The translations under genes and the position numbers were made by a program. Under the pieces are notes generated by a model that saw only the letters and a program-made list of their open reading frames with translations, searched no databases and was not told the origin of the DNA. A stretch of DNA of 5,366 nucleotides from Methanobrevibacter sp. GTDB lineage: Archaea; Methanobacteriota; Methanobacteria; Methanobacteriales; Methanobacteriaceae. Positions 1-5,290 of this stretch are shown one piece after another (position 1 is the first letter of the stretch; each line of letters begins with the position of its first letter). Where the stretch lies: positions 44,498 to 49,863 of the forward strand of contig JABUVA010000039.1 in the NCBI GenBank assembly GCA_021442885.1, written 5' to 3'.

Positions 1-36
1 AATAACAACGATAGCAATAGCTAACTTATGTTTCAT
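1..36 (-). CDS. Partial CDS, 5' end only: putative exported or membrane protein
   Basis: An ATG on the minus strand at 34-36 opens a frame that stays open to the window edge, giving MKHKLAIAIVVI. A short basic start followed by a run of Leu, Ala, Ile and Val looks like the beginning of a signal peptide or a membrane anchor. Upstream is TTTGGACTTTGAAAAC, in which GGA is only a weak and rather distant Shine-Dalgarno match. It lies downstream of hdrB on the same strand but beyond a likely terminator, so it probably has its own promoter in the T-rich stretch. Only 12 codons are visible, so no function can be given and the call could be chance. Confidence 0.4.
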   Translation of the reverse strand, partial: MKHKLAIAIVVI

Positions 37-51
37 GTTTTCAAAGTCCAA

Positions 52-90
52 ATAAAAAAAAAGTAAAAAATTGAAAGGAAAAATCCTTAC
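52..90 (-). terminator. Hairpin plus T-tract ending the hdrCB transcript
   Basis: Just past the hdrB stop, the minus strand has a 5-bp stem (AAGGA/TCCTT, arms at 84-88 and 75-79) with a 4-base T loop. It is followed by a T-rich tract running to about position 52. Archaeal termination depends chiefly on the T-tract; the small stem may be incidental. Its placement at the end of the operon supports the call. Confidence 0.55.
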
Positions 91-92
91 AA

Positions 93-1001
93 TTATTCAG
101 TTGCTAATTTGTCGTATTCTTCTAATGCTTTAGCGAGAGCTGGAGCACAGTCTATTAAATGACTGTCTAAAGTTAAATCGTCAGCATCTAATCCCATAGC
201 CATACCGTATAATTGAGCTAAGTGGAATACAGGAATGTTAAAGTTAGTTCCGTATTTTTTGTTAACTTCAGTTTGACCTACATCGAATTGTAAGTGACAG
301 AATGGGCAAACGTTTACAATAGCATCTGCACCTGCAGCTTCCATGTTTTCTAATTTTTCTTTGGTCATACTTAAAGTTACATCGATATCTCTGGATCTTA
401 ATCCTCCACCAGCACCACAACATAACATTTTTTCTTCGTATGGAATGGATTTTGCACCAGTGATTTCTATAAGGTCATCTAAGATAGATGGGTCTTCAGC
501 AGATTCTTCGATTCCTACTTCTTTAGTAGGTTTTAAGAAGTGACATCCGTAGTGTGCAGCAATGTTTAAGTTTAATGGTTTTTCAATAACACTTGCTAAT
601 TTTTCGTATCCTACATCATCTCTTAAGATTTGTGCAAAGTGTTTTACATCAACTGTTCCTTTGAATTCTCTTCCTACTTCAGAAAGTACTTCGTTGATTT
701 CTGCTTTTGCTTCTTCATCTTCTTTTAACATGTGGTTACATTCAAGTAAAGAACCGAAACATCCATTACATTCAGTCATAATATCCATTCCCATATCTTC
801 TGCAATGGTTAAGTTACGAGCTGCGATAGATGCCCATGTTTTTTCATCGAAAGATCCGAATACACCAGGAGCAGGACAACAAGATGCTCCTTCCATGTCT
901 TTTAATTCAATGTCTAATGCGTCGAAAAAAATTCTGGTTGCTTTTTCTACACCAGGGTAACGGTTGTTCATAATACAACCTAAGAAATATGCTACTTCCA
1001 T
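93..1001 (-). CDS. hdrB: CoB-CoM heterodisulfide reductase subunit B (HdrB)
   Basis: HdrB is the catalytic subunit that reduces the CoM-S-S-CoB heterodisulfide formed in the last step of methanogenesis, regenerating the thiols CoM-SH and CoB-SH. The 302-residue protein contains two complete CCG cysteine-rich domains. The first has C9, C41-C42, C78 and C81; the second has C153, C194-C195, C232 and C235. In the known HdrABC-MvhAGD structure, such five-cysteine sets hold two non-cubane [4Fe-4S] clusters, and every ligand is present here. The length is normal for the family, and there is no signal peptide or membrane segment, as expected for the soluble cytoplasmic enzyme. The ATG at 999-1001 is preceded by GAGGAGAT at good spacing. 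It lies 22 bases downstream of hdrC on the same strand, so the two are surely co-transcribed, the same order as in Methanothermobacter. HdrA and the MvhADG hydrogenase partners must be encoded elsewhere. Confidence 0.97.
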   Translation of the reverse strand: MEVAYFLGCIMNNRYPGVEKATRIFFDALDIELKDMEGASCCPAPGVFGSFDEKTWASIAARNLTIAEDMGMDIMTECNGCFGSLLECNHMLKEDEEAKAEINEVLSEVGREFKGTVDVKHFAQILRDDVGYEKLASVIEKPLNLNIAAHYGCHFLKPTKEVGIEESAEDPSILDDLIEITGAKSIPYEEKMLCCGAGGGLRSRDIDVTLSMTKEKLENMEAAGADAIVNVCPFCHLQFDVGQTEVNKKYGTNFNIPVFHLAQLYGMAMGLDADDLTLDSHLIDCAPALAKALEEYDKLATE

Positions 1002-1024
1002 ATTATCTCCTCAATAAAAATAAT

Positions 1025-2074
1025 TTAGTCTTTTAATTCTCCAGTTGTTTCGTCAAAGCCGATTAATTCATCAAATCCAGTTGTTTTACAGATTTTTTGA
1101 ACTTCTTCTAATGCTTCTGGGAACATATGAGTGGTTGGTGGTAATTCACTAAGTCCAACTCTTGCTCTTAATTCTTTAGTTACAGGGTTAATTGGTACTC
1201 CGTGACCAGTGGTAATTACAAATAAACCAGTCATTTTGTGTGGTTTTGCCATGTATCCAGCGTGTGCAGCAATATTTCTTGCTTTTTTAACGATTTCTAC
1301 AATAATTACACTTCTAGGACATCTTTCTTGGCAAGTGTAACATGTAGTACACATCCATAATGCATCGTCAGAGATTACATCTTCTTTTAATCCTAATAAA
1401 CATTTTCTGACTAATTGTCTTACTTTATAAGGAGTTCTTCTTCCTGAAGGACAAGTTCCACCACAAGTACCACATTGGAAACAGTTTTTAACAGTTTCAA
1501 TTCCAGCATCAATAAATGCTGCGGTAAAGTCTTTGTCGAGACTTTCACTAGTAATTAATTCTTTATCTGTTAATAAAGTCATAGTATCGCTCTTTTTATT
1601 ATTTTCGCCAGTATTTTCATCATCGATTTCATCATCTTCAGCTTCATCTAGGGAAGCATCCTCTTCATCATCAATAAGATCAGAACCTTCTGCTTTAGCC
1701 TCTGCTTCTTCTTCTGCTACCTCATTTACTCTTTCTTGAGCAATTTCAGTAGCTTCTTCTGCTAATTCAGGAATAGTAACTTTCTCCTTTTTTTCTTCCT
1801 TAGAATCAACAGTAGAAGTTTCTTCTTTTGCAACAGTTTCTTTCTTATCTGCATCATTTTTAGAATGAGCAGTTTTTGAAGGCATGTCTTTAGAACCAGA
1901 TTCAACTTTTGAAATCGATTCTGATGTTTTAGTTCCAGAAACTATATTATCATTAAGTTTCTTTTTTGAAGATGTAACGTTAACGTCATCTTTAGCATTG
2001 TTAGCTTCAGATTCGTTTTCTTCTTCCTTATCTCCCATTCCAAAGAAAGAACGGAGACGATCTAAAATAGACAT
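1025..2074 (-). CDS. hdrC: CoB-CoM heterodisulfide reductase subunit C (HdrC) with long acidic N-terminal extension
   Basis: HdrC relays electrons from HdrA to HdrB through two cubane [4Fe-4S] clusters. From the chosen start (349 residues) the two ferredoxin-type motifs are C198-x2-C201-x2-C204-x3-C208-P and C242-x2-C245-x2-C248-x3-C252-P, both complete. The conserved core begins at MTLLTDKEL (M165) and runs 185 residues, about the usual size of the whole subunit. In front lies an extra region: a short amphipathic start (SILDRLRSFFG), then about 150 residues rich in Glu, Asp, Lys and Ser with no Cys, Phe, Tyr or Trp, including a likely helix (IPELAEEATEIAQERVNEVA) and a very acidic stretch just before the core. 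The ATG at 2072-2074 is preferred because AAGGTG sits 8 bases upstream. An in-frame ATG at 2096-2098 would add eight residues, but its Shine-Dalgarno is distant and lies in a hairpin. An ATG at 1580-1582 would give the classic short form but has only a weak ribosome site. First gene of the hdrCB operon. Confidence 0.93.
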   Translation of the reverse strand: MSILDRLRSFFGMGDKEEENESEANNAKDDVNVTSSKKKLNDNIVSGTKTSESISKVESGSKDMPSKTAHSKNDADKKETVAKEETSTVDSKEEKKEKVTIPELAEEATEIAQERVNEVAEEEAEAKAEGSDLIDDEEDASLDEAEDDEIDDENTGENNKKSDTMTLLTDKELITSESLDKDFTAAFIDAGIETVKNCFQCGTCGGTCPSGRRTPYKVRQLVRKCLLGLKEDVISDDALWMCTTCYTCQERCPRSVIIVEIVKKARNIAAHAGYMAKPHKMTGLFVITTGHGVPINPVTKELRARVGLSELPPTTHMFPEALEEVQKICKTTGFDELIGFDETTGELKD

Positions 2075-2098
2075 TGAAAACACACCTTGGATAATCAT

Positions 2099-2112
2099 AG
2101 GATAATAATCCT
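2099..2112 (-). promoter_or_regulatory. Small hairpin in the hdrC leader
   Basis: AGGAT at 2099-2103 and ATCCT at 2108-2112 form a 5-bp stem with a four-base loop in the predicted hdrC mRNA leader. The stem includes the GGAT of the only Shine-Dalgarno-like site for the upstream ATG at 2096-2098. The AAGGTG that serves the ATG at 2072-2074 stays free. The hairpin is visible, but its effect on translation is inferred. Confidence 0.3.
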
Positions 2113-2142
2113 CACATCCTTATCTATAATATAATATGAAAT

Positions 2143-2153
2143 CTATATATAAA
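2143..2153 (-). promoter_or_regulatory. TATA box of the hdrCB promoter
   Basis: The minus strand reads GTAACC TTTATATATAG, a textbook archaeal TATA box with a possible BRE directly upstream. Transcription would start about 25 bases downstream, near 2118-2124. That gives a leader of roughly 45 bases to the preferred hdrC start, or about 22 to the upstream ATG. No other comparable box lies between the two divergent genes on this strand. Confidence 0.7.
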
Positions 2154-2192
2154 GGTTACTAAAAAATTGAAAAGTGTAACCTAAAAGGTGAC
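2153..2192. repeat. Inverted repeat AGGTTAC-N16-GTAACCT plus a third half-site, candidate operator
   Basis: AGGTTAC at 2153-2159 and its exact complement GTAACCT at 2176-2182 form a perfect 7-bp inverted repeat with arms 23 bp apart, about two helical turns. A related AGGTGAC lies at 2186-2192. One arm covers the BRE position of the hdrC promoter and touches its TATA box. The third copy lies just before a possible TATA element of the plus-strand gene. This layout suggests a repressor or activator site shared by the divergent promoters. No regulator can be named from the sequence. Confidence 0.4.
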
Positions 2193-2197
2193 AGTAT

Positions 2198-2206
2198 CTT
2201 TTAATA
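2198..2206 (+). promoter_or_regulatory. Possible TATA element for the plus-strand archaeosine-synthase-like gene
   Basis: CTTTTAATA lies about 60 bases before the TTG start at 2264. This would put the transcription start near 2228 and leave a leader of about 35 bases. The surroundings are so AT-rich that other placements are possible, and the upstream bases are not a clear BRE. Confidence 0.3.
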
Positions 2207-2263
2207 AAATTAAAATAAAACATCAAATAAAATTAAATTATTAACAAAAGAAGGTTGTTAAAC

Positions 2264-3007
2264 TTGATAAAAAAATTTGAAATTAAATCACATGATGGGC
2301 CAGCAAGACTAGGAAAATTAAATGGTGAAATAACACCAAAATTATTCAACTTAAAAACAATGAAAATATCTCCAAGTGAAGGCTCTTCTTATAATATTGA
2401 TAAACCAATAGCTAAATTAAATGTAAAAGAAACCCTAAAAAAAGCAGAGGAAAATAAAGATAAATGTGAATTTGCAGTAATACAAGGGTCAAAATACATT
2501 GATTTAAGAGTAAAATGTGCTAAAGAATTAGAAAAAATTGGTTATAATGGTTTTTTAATAGCTAATAGTGATGAACTTCTACTTCATCCAAGAGATTTAG
2601 TTAATTTAATAGTAACTCTAAAAAAAGAACTTAATCCAACTAGTTTCTTAATATTTACATTTGCTGAACCTTCATTTATGCCCTTGTTAACATATATGGG
2701 GATTGATGGATTTTTAATTGAATCAGCAAAATATTATAGTTATTTAAATGATTTGATGACACCTACAAAAACCTATGATTTAGATGAATATGCCCTTTTT
2801 GATGAATTATCAAGAGATAAATTAGAACAATACAACCTAAAAACACTAGACTTTGTAATCCGTGAAATTCAAGCCCATATTAAAAACAAGTCTTTAAGAA
2901 ATCTTGTAGAAGAAAGATCTATTACAACACCACAGAATGTTTCTTCATTAAAAATACTAGATAAAAATTATATGGAGTATTTACTTGAAAATACTCAATT
3001 ATATTAA
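2264..3007 (+). CDS. Archaeosine-synthase-like protein, TGT-like N-terminal module only
   Basis: The 247-residue product resembles the N-terminal, tRNA-guanine-transglycosylase-like half of archaeosine synthase (ArcS, formerly TgtA2). The opening FEIKSHDGPARLGKL (residues 5-19) is the TGT-family start. VIQGSKYIDLR (72-82), the PRDL motif (109-112), AEPSFMPLLTYMGID (134-148) and a helical end with a RNLVEER stretch followed by LDKNYMEYL match my memory of ArcS order and spacing. ArcS modifies preQ0 at tRNA position 15 on the way to archaeosine. The usual TGT zinc-site cysteines are absent (only C68 and C85 occur), as is the DSGGFQ-type catalytic motif. The C-terminal ArcS region and PUA domain are also missing, so this is either a subunit of a split enzyme or a divergent paralogue. 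TTG at 2264 is preferred because GAAGG lies 9 bases upstream; TTG at 2255 directly abuts that site. The family call is from recalled motifs, not alignment. Confidence 0.7.
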   Translation: MIKKFEIKSHDGPARLGKLNGEITPKLFNLKTMKISPSEGSSYNIDKPIAKLNVKETLKKAEENKDKCEFAVIQGSKYIDLRVKCAKELEKIGYNGFLIANSDELLLHPRDLVNLIVTLKKELNPTSFLIFTFAEPSFMPLLTYMGIDGFLIESAKYYSYLNDLMTPTKTYDLDEYALFDELSRDKLEQYNLKTLDFVIREIQAHIKNKSLRNLVEERSITTPQNVSSLKILDKNYMEYLLENTQLY

Positions 3008-3008
3008 A

Positions 3009-3025
3009 TAAAAAAAAGAAAAAAA
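3009..3025 (-). terminator. T-tract terminator of the rubrerythrin gene
   Basis: Immediately after the rubrerythrin stop the minus strand runs through two long T stretches broken by a single C. Such T-tracts are the main archaeal termination signal. The tract follows the hairpin at 3025-3047, which overlaps the last rubrerythrin codons. Confidence 0.6.
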
Positions 3026-3055
3026 GATAATTTAGATATAATTATCTATTTTTTT
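3025..3055 (+). terminator. Hairpin and T-tract ending the archaeosine-synthase-like gene
   Basis: AGATAATT (3025-3032) pairs perfectly with AATTATCT (3040-3047) across a 7-base loop. On the plus strand a run of seven T follows at 3049-3055. With the T-tract on the opposite strand at 3009-3025, this small element can end both convergent transcripts. Only 24 bases separate the two coding regions. Confidence 0.6.
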
Positions 3056-3607
3056 GTAGAAATATGCTTTTGGATGAGCACAAACTGGACATTCTTCAGG
3101 TGCTTCAATACCATATTCTAAATGACCACAATTAGCACATTCCCAAACAATTTCTTCATCTTTTTTAAAGACAGTTCCATTTTTAACATTTTTAATAACT
3201 TCATCATATCTTTCATGATGAGCTTTTTCAACTTCACCGACTTTTCTGAAATAATCTGCAATTTCTGGGAATCCTTCTTCTTCAGCAGTATCAGCAAAAC
3301 CAGGATACATTTCAGTCCATTCGTAGTCTTCACCAGAAGTAGCATCTTCAAGATTAGTTAAAGTATCAAAAACACCATCATCATGAGTAATTTTAAACCA
3401 CATTTTAGCATGTGCTAATTCATTATGAGAAGTAGTTTCAAAAATCTCTTGAATTCCAACATAACCATCTTTTTTAGCTTGTTTAGCATAAATAAGATAT
3501 TTTACAACATTTTGGGATTCACCAGCATATGCTGCTTTAAGATTTTCTAAAGTTTTAGTACCATCTAATTTGCTTAAATCATCATTTTTAATTAATTTTT
3601 CAGACAT
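3032..3607 (-). CDS. rbr: Rubrerythrin (two-domain: diiron plus rubredoxin)
   Basis: Rubrerythrins reduce hydrogen peroxide to water in the cytoplasm of anaerobes, taking electrons from rubredoxin- or NAD(P)H-linked reductases. The 191-residue protein has the full set of diiron ligands: E30 in the first helix, E63-x2-H66, E93-x2-E96 and E127-x2-H130. A C-terminal rubredoxin-like iron site follows, with C157-x2-C160 and C173-x2-C176. Typical family stretches such as YEWTEMYP and [11 protein letters not shown] are present. Length and order are those of a standard rubrerythrin, with no signal peptide. The ATG at 3605-3607 is preceded by AAAGGAGATGAT, a very strong ribosome site. It has its own promoter (TATA at 3648-3657) and converges on the archaeosine-synthase-like gene, so it is a single-gene unit. 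Its place near hdrCB fits protection of oxygen-sensitive iron-sulfur enzymes, but no functional link is shown. Confidence 0.96.
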   Translation of the reverse strand: MSEKLIKNDDLSKLDGTKTLENLKAAYAGESQNVVKYLIYAKQAKKDGYVGIQEIFETTSHNELAHAKMWFKITHDDGVFDTLTNLEDATSGEDYEWTEMYPGFADTAEEEGFPEIADYFRKVGEVEKAHHERYDEVIKNVKNGTVFKKDEEIVWECANCGHLEYGIEAPEECPVCAHPKAYFYKKIDNYI

Positions 3608-3647
3608 AATATCATCTCCTTTTAAGTAAAATAAAGTAGTGCAACTT

Positions 3648-3657
3648 AATATATAAA
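3648..3657 (-). promoter_or_regulatory. TATA box of the rubrerythrin promoter
   Basis: The minus strand reads ACAAAACA TTTATATATT, a clear archaeal TATA box after an A-rich BRE-like segment. A start about 25 bases downstream, near 3625, leaves a short leader that just contains the AGGAGATGAT ribosome site. The box lies in the short gap behind the neighbouring minus-strand gene, so rubrerythrin need not depend on readthrough. Confidence 0.65.
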
Positions 3658-3668
3658 TGTTTTGTAGG

Positions 3669-3674
3669 AAAAAA
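3669..3674 (-). terminator. Short T-run after the PsbP-like gene
   Basis: Six consecutive T on the minus strand lie one base past the stop codon of the PsbP-like gene and just ahead of the rubrerythrin TATA box. The run is short, so termination may be partial and some readthrough into rubrerythrin is possible. Confidence 0.3.
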
Positions 3675-3675
3675 T

Positions 3676-4101
3676 TTACAATATTTTAAATGAATCTATT
3701 AATGTTTTATACTCGTCTAATAATTCTTTATTAGGATTAACTGTTCTAAGCTCGAATATATAAATAATATTATTAATTATAAATACATAAGTGTAAATTT
3801 CATATATAATGTCAGGATTACTCATTTTAGCTACTACATGAATTGCATCCTCATTAGCTATTGATACAAAATCAGACTCAAGAATCACACCACCATCATC
3901 AGTAATCATATCCTCCATTTTAAGTTTAAAATCCTCTAAATTAGTATTAGTTGGAAACATAACAACATTTAATAAACTATCATCACCTTTAGATAAAGTA
4001 GCTACACAATCAGGATTGTTAAAAGTATCAGGTTGCTCTTTTTCCCAAGTTTCACTATATTTAAAAGTAATTTTACTATTTTTGAAAACTCTATATCCCA
4101 T
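3676..4101 (-). CDS. Small PsbP/Mog1-like domain protein of unknown function
   Basis: The 141-residue product starts [19 protein letters not shown], the pattern of PsbP/DUF1795-type (Mog1-like fold) domains, in which a strand of the form F-x-I-x-Y-x-x-x-W opens the fold. Alternating hydrophobic strands follow, among them [20 protein letters not shown] at about 99-118. The closing helix [15 protein letters not shown] is also typical. There is one cysteine (C32), no signal peptide and no true membrane span, so it is probably cytoplasmic. The ATG at 4099-4101 is chosen because GGGATGAT lies 5 bases upstream, almost the same leader as rubrerythrin. An ATG at 4114-4116, directly after the preceding stop, would add five residues but lacks a ribosome site. 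It starts 15 bases after the coiled-coil gene and is almost certainly in its operon. The fold is inferred from pattern only and the function is unknown. Confidence 0.72.
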   Translation of the reverse strand: MGYRVFKNSKITFKYSETWEKEQPDTFNNPDCVATLSKGDDSLLNVVMFPTNTNLEDFKLKMEDMITDDGGVILESDFVSIANEDAIHVVAKMSNPDIIYEIYTYVFIINNIIYIFELRTVNPNKELLDEYKTLIDSFKIL

Positions 4102-4116
4102 AATATCATCCCACAT

Positions 4117-4974
4117 TTATTCTTTAGATTCAACATCAATAGTGTTTATATCCTCATCAACATCTTCAATAGACTCAATATATTTTGAAAATGGTTCTGG
4201 AAGTTTTGGCATAACCTCTTTTAAAATTTCAGAAGCATCTAATTCAAGTGCATTAGAACTAACTAAATGACTAATATCAACATCAAAATCAAATGGTTTT
4301 AATAAATCATCAGTAGATACATAAAGATTAATTTTATTTTTATTTAAAAGCATTTTAAGCATACTAGTATTTCTAATTTCCTCATTCATAGCATCAATAG
4401 TACTACTAATCTCAAAAGCAATAGCTTTATTTTTCTCATTAACATCATGTTTAGCTTTAGAAATAGAATCATTTAATTGTTCTATTAACTGTTTATTTTT
4501 ACTGTTAATATTGTCTCTTGCCTCATCAATTACAACATTAATTGCCTTTAAAATAGATTTATTAAGTTCAACATTATATGCTAAAATCATCTTATTTTTA
4601 TAATCAAGCTCTTTAAAAATAGCTACTCTTTCTTCATCCACTTTATTAATCTTTTCATTTAATTCAGCTATTTTTTCATTTGCCTGAAGAAGTTTCTCCT
4701 TATCTTGAACACTCTCTTTAAGTTCAACAACATCATCAAAAAAAGACTCTTTAAATGTTTCAATCTGATTAGTTAAATTAGCTATTTTTTCATCTTTTTC
4801 TTTAGAACTATTAACTAATGAATTAAACTCATCAACAGATAAAACAACCACAGAATCATCTTCATTAAAATGATCATTATCCTCTACATTAATTTTTTTC
4901 TGAAGAACTTGTTCATCATCAATACTTACTGTTTCTAAATAAACTTTAGTAGTTCGTATTTCTCTTTTAAGCAT
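4117..4974 (-). CDS. Coiled-coil protein of unknown function
   Basis: I do not recognise a named family for this 285-residue protein. The N-terminal 50 residues are mixed, with a compact VVVLSVDEFNSLV motif. From about 50 to 190 it is mostly long charged helix with heptad-like spacing of Leu, Ile and Val, so a rod-like dimer is likely. A less regular C-terminal region (LLNKNKINLYVSTDDLLKPFDFDV onward, abbreviated here) ends in a strongly acidic tail (about 262-285). There is no cysteine, no signal peptide and no membrane span, so it appears cytoplasmic. The ATG at 4972-4974 has TGGTG upstream at 5-base spacing, a moderate ribosome site. It is the first gene of a two-gene unit with the PsbP-like protein, suggesting that the two act together. 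Coiled-coil content makes distant similarity to SMC-like, tropomyosin-like or bacterial scaffold proteins uninformative. Confidence 0.8.
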   Translation of the reverse strand: MLKREIRTTKVYLETVSIDDEQVLQKKINVEDNDHFNEDDSVVVLSVDEFNSLVNSSKEKDEKIANLTNQIETFKESFFDDVVELKESVQDKEKLLQANEKIAELNEKINKVDEERVAIFKELDYKNKMILAYNVELNKSILKAINVVIDEARDNINSKNKQLIEQLNDSISKAKHDVNEKNKAIAFEISSTIDAMNEEIRNTSMLKMLLNKNKINLYVSTDDLLKPFDFDVDISHLVSSNALELDASEILKEVMPKLPEPFSKYIESIEDVDEDINTIDVESKE

Positions 4975-5018
4975 ATAAACACCATTAATAAATAATCATA
5001 TAATAATAAAATTCTAAG

Positions 5019-5028
5019 CTATAAATAC
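5019..5028 (-). promoter_or_regulatory. Likely TATA box for the coiled-coil/PsbP-like operon
   Basis: The minus strand reads GTAAAG GTATTTATAG. A start about 25 bases downstream, near 4997, would leave a leader of about 22 bases containing the TGGTG ribosome site. A second possible box lies in the palindrome at 5055-5069, which would give a longer leader. Confidence 0.45.
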
Positions 5029-5054
5029 CTTTACATTAATTTTTAATATAGCTA

Positions 5055-5069
5055 TTTTATAATATAAAA
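5055..5069. repeat. AT palindrome TTTTATAATATAAAA
   Basis: Two 7-base arms (TTTTATA and TATAAAA) pair perfectly around a central A. Each arm is itself TATA-like, so this could be a second promoter element for the coiled-coil operon. In sequence this AT-rich it could also arise by chance. Confidence 0.3.
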
Positions 5070-5082
5070 GATTCGAGTGTTG

Positions 5083-5092
5083 ATTAGCTAAT
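5083..5092. repeat. Perfect palindrome ATTAGCTAAT
   Basis: This 10-bp perfect palindrome lies between the T-tract of the RHH gene and the promoter of the coiled-coil operon. A shorter relative, ATAGCTAT, occurs near 5046-5053. Both could be binding sites for a dimeric regulator or part of a terminator stem, but nothing decides between these. Confidence 0.25.
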
Positions 5093-5095
5093 TGG

Positions 5096-5125
5096 AAAAA
5101 AAGAAAAAATAAAAGAAAATAAAAA
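5096..5125 (-). terminator. T-rich terminator of the RHH gene
   Basis: Directly after the RHH stop codon the minus strand is a long T-rich tract with runs of five to seven T broken by A and C. This is a good archaeal termination signal and separates the RHH gene from the coiled-coil operon. Confidence 0.6.
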
Positions 5126-5284
5126 TTAAGATGTTTCTTCATGTTTAATCCATAGCTGCATAGCCTCCTCTACTGCTTCTGAATACCAACCAGTTTTGAA
5201 CAACATTTTAGAAGAAGCTACTTTTCTAAAACGCAAATCTACATCAGTATCTACCGTTATTGTAACTCGTTTTATTTTCTTCAT
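5126..5284 (-). CDS. Small ribbon-helix-helix (CopG/Arc-type) DNA-binding protein
   Basis: This 52-residue gene runs from ATG (5282-5284) to TAA (5126-5128). The product opens with a basic strand, KKIKRVTITVD (2-12), followed by helix A (about TDVDLRFRKVASSKM, 13-27). After a turn comes helix B with YSEAVEEAMQLWIKHEE (34-50). That is the full ribbon-helix-helix fold, which dimerises and inserts the paired strands into the major groove. Length is typical for a minimal RHH repressor or antitoxin. There is no Shine-Dalgarno before the ATG, and a TATA box about 26 bases upstream predicts a leaderless or nearly leaderless mRNA. The promoter carries five AAGTAT copies, so autoregulation is likely. 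No toxin gene lies directly downstream on this strand; the next genes are the coiled-coil and PsbP-like pair beyond a terminator. A toxin partner upstream of the window cannot be excluded. Confidence 0.85.
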   Translation of the reverse strand: MKKIKRVTITVDTDVDLRFRKVASSKMLFKTGWYSEAVEEAMQLWIKHEETS

Positions 5285-5290
5285 AATAGT

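Noticed and set aside
343..960. Plus-strand open frames opposite hdrB
   Set aside because: They lie antisense to an intact, unmistakable HdrB with all ten cluster cysteines. They have no ribosome sites and no recognisable domains.
1583..2074. HdrC extension as an assembly error or two genes joined by a missed stop
   Set aside because: The frame is open throughout, codon use looks coherent, and the promoter and ribosome site fit the long form. No independent ribosome site of normal strength precedes the core.
1533..2105. Serine-rich plus-strand frames opposite hdrC
   Set aside because: The serine runs are simply the reverse reading of the GAA/GAT codons of the acidic HdrC extension. The opposite strand has the promoter, ribosome site and conserved protein.
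3118..3361. Overlapping frames on both strands inside rubrerythrin
   Set aside because: They are Lys/Leu- or Phe/Ser-rich low-complexity shadows of a gene whose iron ligands are all present in the main frame.
4102..4116. Upstream ATG (4114-4116) for the PsbP-like gene
   Set aside because: No ribosome site precedes it, while GGGATGAT is well placed for the ATG at 4099-4101, where family similarity begins.
4016..4270. Plus-strand frame across the junction of the PsbP-like and coiled-coil genes
   Set aside because: It is antisense to the operon, has no ribosome site and shows no domain pattern.
5068..5095. TTCGAGT segment resembling a tRNA T-arm
   Set aside because: No matching acceptor, D or anticodon stems can be drawn around it, and the surrounding sequence is too AT-rich for a tRNA gene.
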